Below, piece after piece: positions 23,836-32,727 of a DNA stretch of 64,000 nucleotides. The translations under genes and the position numbers were made by a program. Source of the DNA: Streptomyces graminofaciens. GTDB lineage: Bacteria; Actinomycetota; Actinomycetes; Streptomycetales; Streptomycetaceae. Location of the stretch: contig NZ_AP018448.1 in NCBI RefSeq assembly GCF_030294945.1, positions 10,264,501 to 10,328,500 of the forward strand. Direction: 5' to 3'. The stretch's first letter is position 1. Each line of letters starts with the position of its first letter. Under the pieces are notes generated by a model. That model searched no databases. It saw only the letters and a list, made by a program, of their open reading frames with translations, and had not been told where the DNA came from.

Positions 23836-26583
23836 ATGTCCCCCATCGACCGCAGGTCCCTTCTCAAGGCGGCCGCCGTCGCCGGAGCCGCCGCGCAGTT
23901 CAGTTGGGCGCTAGGGAGTTCGACCGCTCAGGCCGCGCCCAGATCCGAGGCGGCGGACGCGGACCCGGTGACCCTGGACTGGCTGGAGGACGGCGGACTC
24001 GGCGCCGCTCCGGGGTCCACCGTGGGCGTGCCGTGGCCGAAGGGCGCTTATGAGAAGGAACAGTCGTTCTCTTTGACGGACGCCGGCGGCAAGGACATCC
24101 CCGTCCAGTCCTGGCCCGTCGCCTACTGGCCCGACGGCTCCCTGAAGTGGACCGCGCACGCGGTCGGCGCGGGCGTCGGCTCCGGCAAGCTCACCCTCGC
24201 CGCGGGCAGCCCCGCCGCGCCCGCGAAGAAGGTCACCGTCGACAAGAGCGGCGGCACCATCACCGTGTCGACCGGAGTCATCACCGCCAAGATCGGCAAG
24301 AGCGGCTCGACCCTCGTGAAGTCGGTTCTGCGCGGCTCCACCGAGGTCGCCCACACCGGCCGCCTCGTCCTGCTGCGGCAGCCGGAGATCGAGGACGGCG
24401 ACCAGGGCTCGGTCAAGTACGAGCGCTTCGAGAGCGTGATCGGCGAGGTCGAGGTCGAACAGGAGGGCCCGGTGCGTGCCGTGGTCCGCATCGACGGCAA
24501 GCACCGCAAGGGCGACCGCAGCTGGCTGCCCTTCTCGATCCGCCTCTACTTCTACGCGGGCGCCGAATCGTTCCGCATGGTGCACACCATCACCTTCGAC
24601 GGCACCCAGGAGCCCGGAAAGGCCGGCGGCGACTTCATCCGGGGCATCGGCGTCCGCTTCAAGGTCCCGATGCGCGACGCCGCGTACGACCGCCACATCC
24701 GCATCGGCGGCGAGGGCACCGGTCTGCTGCGTGAGGCCGTCAAGGGCATCACGGGGCTGCGCCGCGACCCGGGCACGGCGGTCCGCACGGCCCAGTTCGA
24801 GGGCAAGAAGCTGCCCGACCCGTCGACGTGGGACCAGCGGGTGACGACCCGCCTCCAGTACATCCCCGAGTGGGGCGACTACACGCTCTCCCAGCTCTCC
24901 GCAGACGGCTTCGGCGTCCGCAAGCGCACCAAGAAGGGCCACGGCTGGATCCCGGCCGGCGGCGGCCGACGCGCCAGCGGCTTCGGATACGTCGGCGGCG
25001 CGAGCGGCGGCTTCGCCTTCGGCCTGCGCGACTTCTGGGAGAAGTTCCCCGCCCAGCTCGACATCCGCGACGCCCACACCGACAACGCAGAGGTCACCCT
25101 CTGGCTCTGGTCGCCCGAGGCGCAGCCCATGGACCTGCGTTTCTACCACGACGGAATGGGCCAGGACACCTACCCCGAGCAGCTCGAAGGCCTCAACATC
25201 ACCTATGAGGACTACGAGCCCGAGTTCGGCACCCCCTACGGGATCGCCCGCACCAGCGAACTCCTCTTCTGGGCCCACGAGTCCACCCCCAGTGCCGAGG
25301 ACATGGCCAAGCAGGTCGAGGCCGTCCGCACGCCCGCGCAGCTCGCCGCCCCGCCCAAGCACCTCATCAAGGCCGGCGTCTTCGGCAAGCTGTTCTCCGA
25401 GCCGGACCGTTCCACCGCCGCCAAGGCGAAGATCGAGGACCACCTCGACTTCCTCTTCACCTACTACAAGGACCAGGTGGAGATGCGCCGTTGGTACGGC
25501 TTCTGGGACTACGGCGACATCATGCACAGCTACGACCCCAGCCGCCACCAGTGGTGCTACGACGTCGGCGGCTACGCCTGGGACAACTCCGAGCTCTCGC
25601 CCGACCTGTGGCTGTGGTTCGCGTACATGCGCTCGGGCCGCGCCGACATCTTCCGCTTCGCCGAGGCCATGACCCGCCACACCGGTGAGGTCGACGTCTA
25701 TCACCTCGGCAAATGGGCGGGCCTCGGCACCCGCCACGGCGTCCAGCACTACGCCGACAGCGCCAAGCAGCAGCGCATCGCCAACACCACGTACCGCCGT
25801 TACTACTACTTCCTCACCGCCGACGAACGCGTCGGCGACCTCATGCACGCCAACGTCGACTCCGACGAGACGTTCCTCGTCCTGGACCCCATCCGCAAGA
25901 TCCGCACCGAGCCGTACGAGCCGGACCGCAACGCCCTGTCGATCGGCTTCGGCACCGACTGGTCCGGCCTGGTCTCGGCGTGGCTCACCGAGTGGGAGCG
26001 GCGCGGCCCCAAGTGGGAGAAGGCCAAGGCACGCGTCCTGTCGACCATGGAGACCATCGCCGCCCAGCCCAACGGCTTCGTCCAGGGCAACGCGCTGTAC
26101 GACCTCGACACGGGCAAGTTCGCCGTCGCGACCGAGGCCAAGGTCGGGGTCTCGCACCTGTCGGCGATGTTCGGCCTGGTCGAGCTGTGCGCCGAGCTGA
26201 TCGACCAGATCGACATGCCGAAGTTCAAGGAGGCGTGGCTCGACTACTGCCGCTACTTCAACGCGACCAAGGCCGAGCAGGCCGCGCGCTACGGCTCCAA
26301 CTTCGGCTCGCTGCTGCTCTTCCAGGGCCACTCGCGGCAGGACGCGTACGCGGCCGTCCAACTGGGCGACGACAAGCTGGCGGCTCGGGCGTGGCGGCAG
26401 TTCTACAACAGCGCCGACACCTGGGACTACAAGGAGTCCACGGACTGGTCCACGAAGAAGGTGGAGGGGCCGACCGGCTTGGTACCGGGCAGCGAGGCGG
26501 CCTGGGTGTCGACCAACGCGACGGCTTTGTACGGCCTCGCGGCCATCCAGAACCTGGCTCTTGTGGGCGACAAGATGCCGTGA
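23836..26583 (+). CDS. Tat-exported PcRGLX/YetA-like protein, putative exo-rhamnogalacturonan lyase
   Basis: 915 residues. The N-terminus is a Tat signal (DRRSLLKAAAVAGAAAQFSW, cleavage near AQA-A). An N-terminal beta-rich region (about 45-380) with repeated VRVDGKHR-type strands is followed by an alpha-helical toroid-like region rich in Trp and Tyr (RWYGFWDYGDIMHSYD, GGYAWDNSELSPDLWLWF, HYADSAKQQRIANTTYRRYYYF). This organisation matches the exo-rhamnogalacturonan lyase family typified by Penicillium PcRGLX (PL26) and the Bacillus YetA relatives. It would cleave rhamnogalacturonan I from chain ends outside the cell, feeding the ABC importer. Identification is from motif memory, so substrate is inferred. 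Confidence 0.72.
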   Translation: MSPIDRRSLLKAAAVAGAAAQFSWALGSSTAQAAPRSEAADADPVTLDWLEDGGLGAAPGSTVGVPWPKGAYEKEQSFSLTDAGGKDIPVQSWPVAYWPDGSLKWTAHAVGAGVGSGKLTLAAGSPAAPAKKVTVDKSGGTITVSTGVITAKIGKSGSTLVKSVLRGSTEVAHTGRLVLLRQPEIEDGDQGSVKYERFESVIGEVEVEQEGPVRAVVRIDGKHRKGDRSWLPFSIRLYFYAGAESFRMVHTITFDGTQEPGKAGGDFIRGIGVRFKVPMRDAAYDRHIRIGGEGTGLLREAVKGITGLRRDPGTAVRTAQFEGKKLPDPSTWDQRVTTRLQYIPEWGDYTLSQLSADGFGVRKRTKKGHGWIPAGGGRRASGFGYVGGASGGFAFGLRDFWEKFPAQLDIRDAHTDNAEVTLWLWSPEAQPMDLRFYHDGMGQDTYPEQLEGLNITYEDYEPEFGTPYGIARTSELLFWAHESTPSAEDMAKQVEAVRTPAQLAAPPKHLIKAGVFGKLFSEPDRSTAAKAKIEDHLDFLFTYYKDQVEMRRWYGFWDYGDIMHSYDPSRHQWCYDVGGYAWDNSELSPDLWLWFAYMRSGRADIFRFAEAMTRHTGEVDVYHLGKWAGLGTRHGVQHYADSAKQQRIANTTYRRYYYFLTADERVGDLMHANVDSDETFLVLDPIRKIRTEPYEPDRNALSIGFGTDWSGLVSAWLTEWERRGPKWEKAKARVLSTMETIAAQPNGFVQGNALYDLDTGKFAVATEAKVGVSHLSAMFGLVELCAELIDQIDMPKFKEAWLDYCRYFNATKAEQAARYGSNFGSLLLFQGHSRQDAYAAVQLGDDKLAARAWRQFYNSADTWDYKESTDWSTKKVEGPTGLVPGSEAAWVSTNATALYGLAAIQNLALVGDKMP

Positions 26584-26611
26584 CGCTCCGCTGAGGGAGC
26601 GGGGGAGCGTC
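26582..26611 (+). terminator. Terminator after the lyase gene
   Basis: GACGCTCC (26582-26589) pairs with GGAGCGTC (26604-26611), with an inner GCT/AGC extension; it starts at the stop codon of the lyase gene. Confidence 0.6.
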
Positions 26612-26670
26612 GTGGGGAACTGCGGGTTCGTTGTGGCGGGTCGCAGTGCCCCACGCCCCTTACGGGCGCT
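26611..26670 (-). repeat. Intergenic repeat, family B copy 1
   Basis: Read on the minus strand it contains GGGGCGTGGGGCACTGCGAC, then CCACAACGAACCCGCAG, matching a repeat common in Streptomyces intergenic DNA. A second, shorter copy in the other orientation is at 43549-43592. Confidence 0.55.
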
Positions 26671-26697
26671 CCTCGCCAGGGCGTTGCAGATGCGCTG

Positions 26698-29127
26698 TCA
26701 CGTCATCTTGCCGAACACGTCCCGCACTCGCCGTGCGTCACGCAACCTCTGCTCGTACGTGGCCCCCACCGCGAGCAGCACCAGACCGGCGAGCGCGGGA
26801 GGCGTCCAGCGGGGGAGCGCGCCCACGGCCTGGGCGATGTACGGGGCGAGTTCGTGCAGCGTGACCAGCGCGAGCGCGGCGCCGCCGAGCAGGAGCGGGG
26901 CCTGGAGCCGGTGCCGGGCACCCACGAGGGTGACGGCCAGCGCCGCGAGGCCCAGCAGCAGCGGGCGGAGCCAGTGCTCGTCACCCCAGGCCGCGACGAG
27001 GCTCGGCACCAGCGTGGCGGCCAGGCCGGGGCCGTACACCGTCCAGGACGAGGCCTGCGGGTCGCGTCGGCGCCGTACGAAACCGACGACCAGGGCGGGG
27101 ACGGTCACCGGCAGGGTGTACGCCTCCGGGGACCCGACCTCCCACGCCGCCAGGCGCACCCAGGAGGCCAGCACGAAGAGCGCGGCTGCCGCGTAGCCGA
27201 CGTTCCGCCGGTCGGCCCGGACGGCCGTGCCCGCGGCGACGACTCCGCAGAGCGCGAGCGTCAGGGCCAGCATGGGCGGGTCGAACGCGCTGAGGCCGAT
27301 GGCCAGGACTCCCGCGACGGCGCCGGTCGCCTCGACCGGGATCGTCGTGGGGGAGCCCCCGAGGCGCGCCGCGAGCAGCGCGGCGACGACCGGAACGGCC
27401 AGGACGAGCAGGGCCGTGTGCTGCCGCTCCCAGCCGACGGACGCGCCGATGGCGCAGGTCAGTGCGGTGGCATGCACGAGGGAGGCGGGAGCGGTGAAGG
27501 GGGCCGCAACCGTGCGCCAGGCTGCCACCGCGAACACCACGGTCGACGCGCCGAGCACGGCCGGCGTCGCGGGCTCGGAGGCCAGCGAGACGAGCACGAG
27601 ATTCAGGGACCCGGCCAGGGCCAGGAGGACGGCGGTCAGGGGGAGCGGTGCGTAGGACGCCCGTGCGTCCTCGGGCTGCGCAGCCGGTCGTACGTACCCC
27701 GCGAAGCCCAGCGAGGCCACTACCGCGGCTCCCTGCACCACCAACCCCGCCACGTACGGCAGTTCCAGCACCGCCGGGAGCACGAGCGCTGTCGCCCACC
27801 CGAGCGTCAACGCGCCCACCACGCCCCGGGTCCGCCATGACGCGGTCCGCCCGGCAAGGAGCAGCACACCGGCGACGACGGCGAGCACGACAGGCACGCT
27901 CTGGGCGTTCGGGGGCCAGGGCGCGTCCGGTGTCAAGGCCGCGCGGGCGTCGGCGGGCGCGCCCGACCAGACGCGCTCGGCCCAGCCGAGGGGACCTGCC
28001 AGCGCGAGGAGGACGGTGGGCAGGGCGGAGAGCAGCGCGAGGGCCTGCACGGTGACGGAAGCGTGGACGAGACCCTGGCGTACGGGCTCGGGCACCCGCA
28101 CGCGGACGACTGCCAACAGCGCGATCCCGAACAGCAGATGGACCGGAACCGTCCACGCGTCGGGCAGTGCCGTGCGGGGGACTCCGCCGAGGGCCGCGAC
28201 CGTGAGGAAGCCGCCGGTCAGGGCGATACCCAGGGCCGGGCCCGGCCTCGGAGCGAGCCATGCCGCCGACAGGGCGATCGCGGCGGCGAGGGCGAGGAGC
28301 GCCGCCGCACGGGCGGCGGCGCCCGTGCCGGAGGCGGCCCACGAGAGCCACCCGGCCGCCAGTACACCCCAGGCACCCCAGCCGAACGCGCCGACGGCGG
28401 CGACGATCCGTACCGGCTTCAGCGGCACCCGGAGCGCGATCGCGGTGTCGGCCGCCGCGGTCACCAGCAGCACGGCCGTGACCGTGTGCGGACCGGCGTC
28501 GGCCGCGAACGCCCAGAGCAGGAGCGGGAGTTGGGCGGCTCCCGTCGCGAGGGGGAGCGGCAGACGCAGAGGAGTGCGCCGGTGGGCGCCGTCGGGGGAC
28601 GGGGGCACCGACCTGCCCACGGCCAGGCCGTACGCCGTCCACACCGTCGCCAGCACCGCGGACGCGGCCGCCGTGTACCCCTCGCCGTCCGCCCCGGCGA
28701 ACGTCACCTCGTGCAGGGCGTACGCGTCCAGGACCGTCAGTGCCAGGCCGAGGCCCGCCACCGCCTCCGCCGTCGAACGCAGCCCGTGCCGCAGCAGCGG
28801 GACGGGCACGCCGAGCGCGGCCAGGGTGACCGCGCCGAGAACCAGTGCCCGCCCGGCGATCCCCAAGTCCCCCCAGCTGACCAGCGTGAACGCGATCGCC
28901 GCGATCGTCAGCAGGACGCCGCCGAGGATCAGCAGCACGTTCTGGACACTGGGCGCCGTCGCCTCCGCCCGTCGCACCGGCGGCGCGGCGGGCGCCGGGA
29001 CAGGCGTGTGCAGCGCGTTGACCAGCCAGGCGCGCCGGGTCAGCAACACGGAGCGGCGGGCGTCGAGTTGCCGTAGCTCGAAGTCGAGGAGCCGCAACTC
29101 CTCGGCCGGTGGCGGAAAATGCGGCAT
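26698..29127 (-). CDS. Large multi-pass membrane protein (SCO7613 C-terminal-domain type)
   Basis: 809 residues made almost entirely of Ala/Leu/Val-rich transmembrane helices, probably more than twenty. A short N-terminal helix (ELRLLDFELRQLDARRSVLLTRRAWLVNAL) and Pro/Ala linker precede the membrane part. I recall similar streptomycete proteins being grouped by their resemblance to the C-terminal part of SCO7613; no transporter or enzyme motif is visible. The ATG at 29127 is chosen, though an upstream in-frame ATG at 29163 exists and neither has a strong ribosome binding site. It converges on the lyase gene. Confidence 0.75.
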   Translation of the reverse strand: MPHFPPPAEELRLLDFELRQLDARRSVLLTRRAWLVNALHTPVPAPAAPPVRRAEATAPSVQNVLLILGGVLLTIAAIAFTLVSWGDLGIAGRALVLGAVTLAALGVPVPLLRHGLRSTAEAVAGLGLALTVLDAYALHEVTFAGADGEGYTAAASAVLATVWTAYGLAVGRSVPPSPDGAHRRTPLRLPLPLATGAAQLPLLLWAFAADAGPHTVTAVLLVTAAADTAIALRVPLKPVRIVAAVGAFGWGAWGVLAAGWLSWAASGTGAAARAAALLALAAAIALSAAWLAPRPGPALGIALTGGFLTVAALGGVPRTALPDAWTVPVHLLFGIALLAVVRVRVPEPVRQGLVHASVTVQALALLSALPTVLLALAGPLGWAERVWSGAPADARAALTPDAPWPPNAQSVPVVLAVVAGVLLLAGRTASWRTRGVVGALTLGWATALVLPAVLELPYVAGLVVQGAAVVASLGFAGYVRPAAQPEDARASYAPLPLTAVLLALAGSLNLVLVSLASEPATPAVLGASTVVFAVAAWRTVAAPFTAPASLVHATALTCAIGASVGWERQHTALLVLAVPVVAALLAARLGGSPTTIPVEATGAVAGVLAIGLSAFDPPMLALTLALCGVVAAGTAVRADRRNVGYAAAALFVLASWVRLAAWEVGSPEAYTLPVTVPALVVGFVRRRRDPQASSWTVYGPGLAATLVPSLVAAWGDEHWLRPLLLGLAALAVTLVGARHRLQAPLLLGGAALALVTLHELAPYIAQAVGALPRWTPPALAGLVLLAVGATYEQRLRDARRVRDVFGKMT

Positions 29128-29229
29128 GCTTCGGAGTGTGGTCCGCGTCACTTCGCAGGGCATGAGTGCGCGTACTCAGGACGTACTCAGATCCCGGGCG
29201 AACCGGCTGTGTAAAGGCACAATCCGACC

Positions 29230-29688
29230 ATGGACTGGTGTCACTACCGCTTCCGCACGCTCTGGACCCTGCCCGCGCCACCCGCCGCCGTGTACGACGT
29301 GCTCCAGCGGCCGGAGGACTATCCGCGCTGGTGGCCACAGGTGCGTGAGGTGGTCCGGATCGACGACACCACCGGCGTCCTGCGGATCCGCTCGTTCCTG
29401 CCGTACGGCCTCTCCTTCACCGCGCGCGAGACGCGCCGCGACCCGGCGGCCGGTGTCCTCGAGATCGAGATGACCGGCGACCTGGACGGCTGGGCGCGCT
29501 GGACACTCACCGCCGACGGGCCCGGCACCCTCGCCCGCTACGACCAGGAGGTCACCGTCGGCAAACCCCTGATGAGACTGCTCGCCGTACCCGGGCGGCC
29601 GCTGTTCCGCGCCAATCACGCGCTGATGATGCGGGCGGGGCGGCGGGGGTTCGTCGCCCACCTGGCGGCGTACGGGCAAGCGGTTTGA
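29230..29688 (+). CDS. SRPBCC (START/polyketide cyclase-like) protein
   Basis: 152 residues with the helix-grip pattern: initial strand FRTLWTLPAPPAAVYDVLQRPEDYPRWWP, alternating strands, and a final amphipathic helix ending AAYGQAV. The RPEDYPRWWP segment is typical of the polyketide cyclase/dehydrase branch. Ligand unknown. It is divergent from the large membrane protein, and the promoter for the following tRNA overlaps its stop codon. Confidence 0.85.
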   Translation: MDWCHYRFRTLWTLPAPPAAVYDVLQRPEDYPRWWPQVREVVRIDDTTGVLRIRSFLPYGLSFTARETRRDPAAGVLEIEMTGDLDGWARWTLTADGPGTLARYDQEVTVGKPLMRLLAVPGRPLFRANHALMMRAGRRGFVAHLAAYGQAV

Positions 29689-29714
29689 ACCCGAGCCGTC
29701 GGGACCTGTATTGT
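29685..29714 (+). promoter_or_regulatory. Promoter of tRNA-Val(CAC) copy 2
   Basis: TTGAAC (29685-29690) and TATTGT (29709-29714) are 18 bases apart, close to the housekeeping consensus, 14 bases before the tRNA. The -35 hexamer overlaps the end of the SRPBCC gene. Confidence 0.7.
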
Positions 29715-29727
29715 TCAGTGCGTTCCC

Positions 29728-29799
29728 GGGCGATTAGCTCAGTGGGAGAGCGCTTCGTTCACACCGAAGAGGTCACTGGTTCGAACCCAGTATCGCCCA
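29728..29799 (+). tRNA. tRNA-Val(CAC), copy 2
   Basis: Identical over all 72 mature bases to the gene at 18345-18416, anticodon CAC. Here CCA is not fully encoded (CCG follows). Confidence 0.95.
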
Positions 29800-29807
29800 C
29801 CCGGAAG

Positions 29808-29838
29808 AAACCGGTCCGTCGATGACGGACCGGTTTTC
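29808..29838 (+). terminator. Terminator after tRNA-Val(CAC) copy 2
   Basis: AAACCGGTCCGTC pairs perfectly with GACGGACCGGTTT around GAT, followed by TCTGTTGT. Confidence 0.85.
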
Positions 29839-29869
29839 TGTTGTCCGTACATGTCGGCTCTCGGTTCGG

Positions 29870-30595
29870 TCACGCCGCCGCCGGCAGGTCCGGACGCAGC
29901 GGCCACGCCGGGTCCACCGCCTCCTCCGAACCGCTGCGTGCGAACCACGCCTGCAGACCGCGCGCCTGCGCCGCGTGCCACACCGCCTGCAGTGTGTGCA
30001 GCTCGGCGGGGGAGAGACGGGCGAGCCGGGCCGCGAAACGACGCCCCACCGCCCGTACGACCTCCAGCGCGGCCAGTGCGTCCGCCCCCGCGTCGTGCGC
30101 GCCCTCCAGAGTGACCTCGTAGTGCGCGCAGAGGTCGGTGAGCGTGCGGCGGCCCTTGCGGTAGCGGTCCAGATGCTTGTCCAGGACCCGCGGGTCGAGG
30201 ACCTGCAGCGGTGTCGTCTCGAACCAGCGGTCCAGCGAGGAAGCGCGATGGCGGCGCAACTCGCGGTCCAGCAACGTCAGATCGAACGGCGCGTTCATCA
30301 CCACCAGCGGACGGCCGTGCGCGGCCTGCTCCGCCAGCTCCCTGACCATCTCCTCCATCACCGGCGCCGGCCAGCGGCCGTCGCGCTGCAACCGCTCGTC
30401 CGTCAGCCCGTGCACCGCCGTCGCCGCGGCGGGCATCGGCACACCCGGATTCACCAGCCACCGCGTCACCCGGGGACGGGCACCGGGCGCGTCCTGGACG
30501 ACGACGGCGGCCGACACTATGCGGTCGGTCTCGACGTCCACACCGGTGGTCTCCGTGTCGAACGCGGCCAAAGGGCCCTCGTACCAGCACGTCAT
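29870..30595 (-). CDS. DnaQ-like 3'-5' exonuclease
   Basis: 241 residues. DEDDh exonuclease motifs are complete: ExoI AAFDTETTGVD (D13, E15), ExoII MNAPFDLTLLDRELRR, and ExoIII HDAGADALA. It belongs to the DNA polymerase III epsilon superfamily and could act in DNA repair, proofreading or RNA trimming. The C-terminal ~60 residues are an additional Ala/Arg-rich helical segment. The ATG at 30595 (MTCWYEGPL) is preferred, with GGAG 10 bases upstream; an ATG at 30613 is possible. It is divergent from the DUF4365 gene, sharing a 170-base region. Confidence 0.88.
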   Translation of the reverse strand: MTCWYEGPLAAFDTETTGVDVETDRIVSAAVVVQDAPGARPRVTRWLVNPGVPMPAAATAVHGLTDERLQRDGRWPAPVMEEMVRELAEQAAHGRPLVVMNAPFDLTLLDRELRRHRASSLDRWFETTPLQVLDPRVLDKHLDRYRKGRRTLTDLCAHYEVTLEGAHDAGADALAALEVVRAVGRRFAARLARLSPAELHTLQAVWHAAQARGLQAWFARSGSEEAVDPAWPLRPDLPAAA

Positions 30596-30764
30596 ACCTA
30601 CACAACTCCTCATTCACCCACGGCAGCTGACGCACCGTCTTCTGCCCTTTTGGTGATACCCGGGCTGTTTGCGCCGTACGCCGGACGGAGACAACAGAAG
30701 TACGGGTCTGCGCAGTTCAGGGGCTCGACACGAGGATTCATCCGCTGGGGAGGGGCAGTTCGTC

Positions 30765-31331
30765 ATGGCCATAGCGCAGCCCGAGAGGGGCGGGCTGCTG
30801 CCCGAGAGCGCGGCACCTCATCGCGGCACCCTCGCCACCACCGCCTGCATGGAGACCCTGCAGGTGGGCTATCTGCACGCCGTGGCCGCCGCCGCCGGCT
30901 GCTCCCTGTCCCAGCCCTTTCCGGACAACGGCATCGACTGGCACGTCAGCCACAGCGCCCCCGGCCACACCGTCGATGACGAGGTCACCATCAAGGTGCA
31001 GCTCAAGGCCACCTACCAGGTCGCGCCGAACCCCCCGGGCCGCTTCTTCTCCTTCACACTCGACAACGACCACCTGGCGAAGCTCGCCCGCACCCCCGTC
31101 TCGGTGCACAAGATCCTGGTCGTGATGATCGTGCCGAGGTCGCAGGACCAGTGGCTGCGGGCCGGCCACGACCGCCTCGACCTGCGGCACTGCTGCTACT
31201 GGATCAACCTCGCCGGACAGCCGATCACCGGCCGCCGCCGCACCACCGTGCGCATACCGACCTCGCGCATCTTCGACGACCGAGCGCTCTGCGAGATCAT
31301 GACGCGGGTCGGAACGGGAGGCACACCTTGA
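30765..31331 (+). CDS. DUF4365 protein, probable PD-(D/E)XK-fold nuclease
   Basis: 188 residues. The pattern GTLATTACMETLQVGYLHAVAAAAG, then PFPDNGIDWHV and EVTIKVQLKATYQ fits DUF4365, which I know as having a restriction-endonuclease-like core: the Asp of GIDWHV with Q-x-K of VQLKAT would be the metal-binding residues. DUF4365 domains occur in predicted defence and DNA-processing proteins. GGGGAGGGG precedes the ATG. Its stop overlaps the TTG start of the next gene, so the two are translationally coupled. Confidence 0.75.
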   Translation: MAIAQPERGGLLPESAAPHRGTLATTACMETLQVGYLHAVAAAAGCSLSQPFPDNGIDWHVSHSAPGHTVDDEVTIKVQLKATYQVAPNPPGRFFSFTLDNDHLAKLARTPVSVHKILVVMIVPRSQDQWLRAGHDRLDLRHCCYWINLAGQPITGRRRTTVRIPTSRIFDDRALCEIMTRVGTGGTP

Positions 31332-32623
31332 CATACCGACCCACCGACGATGGCCTGCCCGCACGACGGCCCGTCGGCCGAAGCGACGGGGACCTGTCCG
31401 TACGACGGCCCATAGACGAACCCCTGCGCTTCGCCCGGCCCCATCCCGTCGAGCCCCACTGGACCCCGCCGCCCGCCCCCGACCAGGTCGACCCCGCCGT
31501 CCTCGGCGCGCTGCTGCGCAGGCACGGCTGGCAGCGGCGCGGCGGAGCCGCCGGGAGGTACGGCCGCTGGACCCCGCCCGGGCCTGGCGGCACCGGCACG
31601 AGCCTGCTGGTGCCGGAGAACCGTGCCTTCCCCGACAGCGACGACCTGCTCGGCGAGGCCCTGATCGCCCTCTCCCGCAGCGGCTCGCCCGCCGCCCGTG
31701 ACGTGCTGGTCGGCCTCGCCGTGCCCAGCGACGAGATCCACTGGTCCCGGGACGTCCCGACCGGCGTCGTGGGCACCGCCGCCTGGGTCGTGGAGGACCA
31801 ACTGCGCTCGGCCGCCCGCCAGACACTCCTCGCCGCGGCGCTGGCCACACGCGCGCGTGCCGGTTACTACGGCGCCCGGCACCGCCGCCCCGCCGCGGCC
31901 TCCCTCGACGGCGTCCTCGTCGGAGCTGCCTCCGGAGGCCGCCGGCTCACCGCCTTCGTCCCCGTCGCCACCGGCCGCCCCCTCGTCGTACGCCTGCACC
32001 AGGCCCTGTACGCCGCCCGTGAGGCCATCGACTACCGGCGGGCCACCGGTGGCATGGACGCCTTCGACGGTGCCGTCGAGGCCGGGGTGAGCCATGAGCT
32101 GACCGAGGCCCTCGTCGCCCTGGTCCGCGGCACCGAGGGCGCCCGGATCGCCGTCGACTGGGCGCCCGCCGCCGGGGTCCCCGAGGGCTGCGCCACCCCC
32201 GCCGAACCCGTCGAGTTCTCGCCCGGCGACCTGCCCGTGCTGCGCGAGGCGGGGGCCCGCTATCTGCGCGAGGAACCCTCGATGCCGGTGCGGATCACCG
32301 GAGCCGTCGTACGGATGCGAAGGTCGGGGCCGCGCGGGGAGGGGACGGTACGGCTGCGCGTGCTCGCCGGCGCCGAGGTGTCGCACGTCCGGATGACGCT
32401 GGACGAGGAGTCGTACCGGATCGCGGGGCACGCCCATCTCGTCGGGCTGCCGGTGCGGGTGCACGGACGGCTGGAGAGCCGGGGCGGGTTCCGGCGGCTC
32501 ACGGACGCCGGCGGGGTCGCGCCGGTGCAGGTCGACGAGGCGGAGCGGGACCGGTTGATGAAGTCCCTCCAGGAGACCGCGGAGATCACGGCCTTCTTCG
32601 AGGAGGCGTGCGGCGGGGACTGA
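31328..32623 (+). CDS. Uncharacterised protein coupled to the DUF4365 protein
   Basis: 431 residues from a TTG start (31328-31330) that overlaps the preceding TGA; GGGAGG lies 6 bases upstream, and codon bias and composition support this start. Residues 1-50 are Arg/Pro-rich and polar. Residues about 55-300 look like a mixed alpha/beta domain containing [13 protein letters not shown] and [16 protein letters not shown]. The C-terminal ~100 residues ([28 protein letters not shown]) have the alternating strand pattern of an OB-like fold. I do not recognise the family. It may bind nucleic acid with its nuclease-like partner. Confidence 0.7.
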   Translation: MTYRPTDDGLPARRPVGRSDGDLSVRRPIDEPLRFARPHPVEPHWTPPPAPDQVDPAVLGALLRRHGWQRRGGAAGRYGRWTPPGPGGTGTSLLVPENRAFPDSDDLLGEALIALSRSGSPAARDVLVGLAVPSDEIHWSRDVPTGVVGTAAWVVEDQLRSAARQTLLAAALATRARAGYYGARHRRPAAASLDGVLVGAASGGRRLTAFVPVATGRPLVVRLHQALYAAREAIDYRRATGGMDAFDGAVEAGVSHELTEALVALVRGTEGARIAVDWAPAAGVPEGCATPAEPVEFSPGDLPVLREAGARYLREEPSMPVRITGAVVRMRRSGPRGEGTVRLRVLAGAEVSHVRMTLDEESYRIAGHAHLVGLPVRVHGRLESRGGFRRLTDAGGVAPVQVDEAERDRLMKSLQETAEITAFFEEACGGD

Positions 32624-32668
32624 CGGCCCCTGGACTTAACCGTTTCGCGGAGCGCACCCCCGGCTCGG

Positions 32669-32692
32669 TACGATTCCTGTCTGCGTACGCAG
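32669..32692 (+). promoter_or_regulatory. thrS promoter region with a palindrome
   Basis: TACGAT (32669-32674) is a good -10 hexamer and the 12-bp perfect palindrome CTGCGTACGCAG (32681-32692) sits at the expected transcription start. No T-box-like leader fits in the remaining 35 bases. Confidence 0.4.
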
Positions 32693-32727
32693 TGGCGCAC
32701 GCATTCACCTTCAGTCAGGAGAGACCG

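Noticed and set aside
23911..26361. Minus-strand frame of 816 codons opposite the PcRGLX-like gene
   Set aside because: Mirror of the biased sense frame; the plus strand has the signal peptide, ribosome binding site and domain motifs.
26981..29338. Alternative minus-strand frame of 785 codons overlapping the large membrane protein
   Set aside because: Arg/Pro/Gly-rich product typical of a shifted frame; the neighbouring frame gives clean transmembrane helices.
18345..29799. Integrative element between the two tRNA-Val(CAC) genes
   Set aside because: No integrase, excisionase, replication gene or partial 3' tRNA duplication is present; both tRNA genes are complete. Kept only as a finding to test.
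32608..32727. 40-codon N-terminal extension of ThrS
   Set aside because: It runs through the promoter region, and the GTG at 32728 has CAGGAGAG upstream and gives the expected TGS start.
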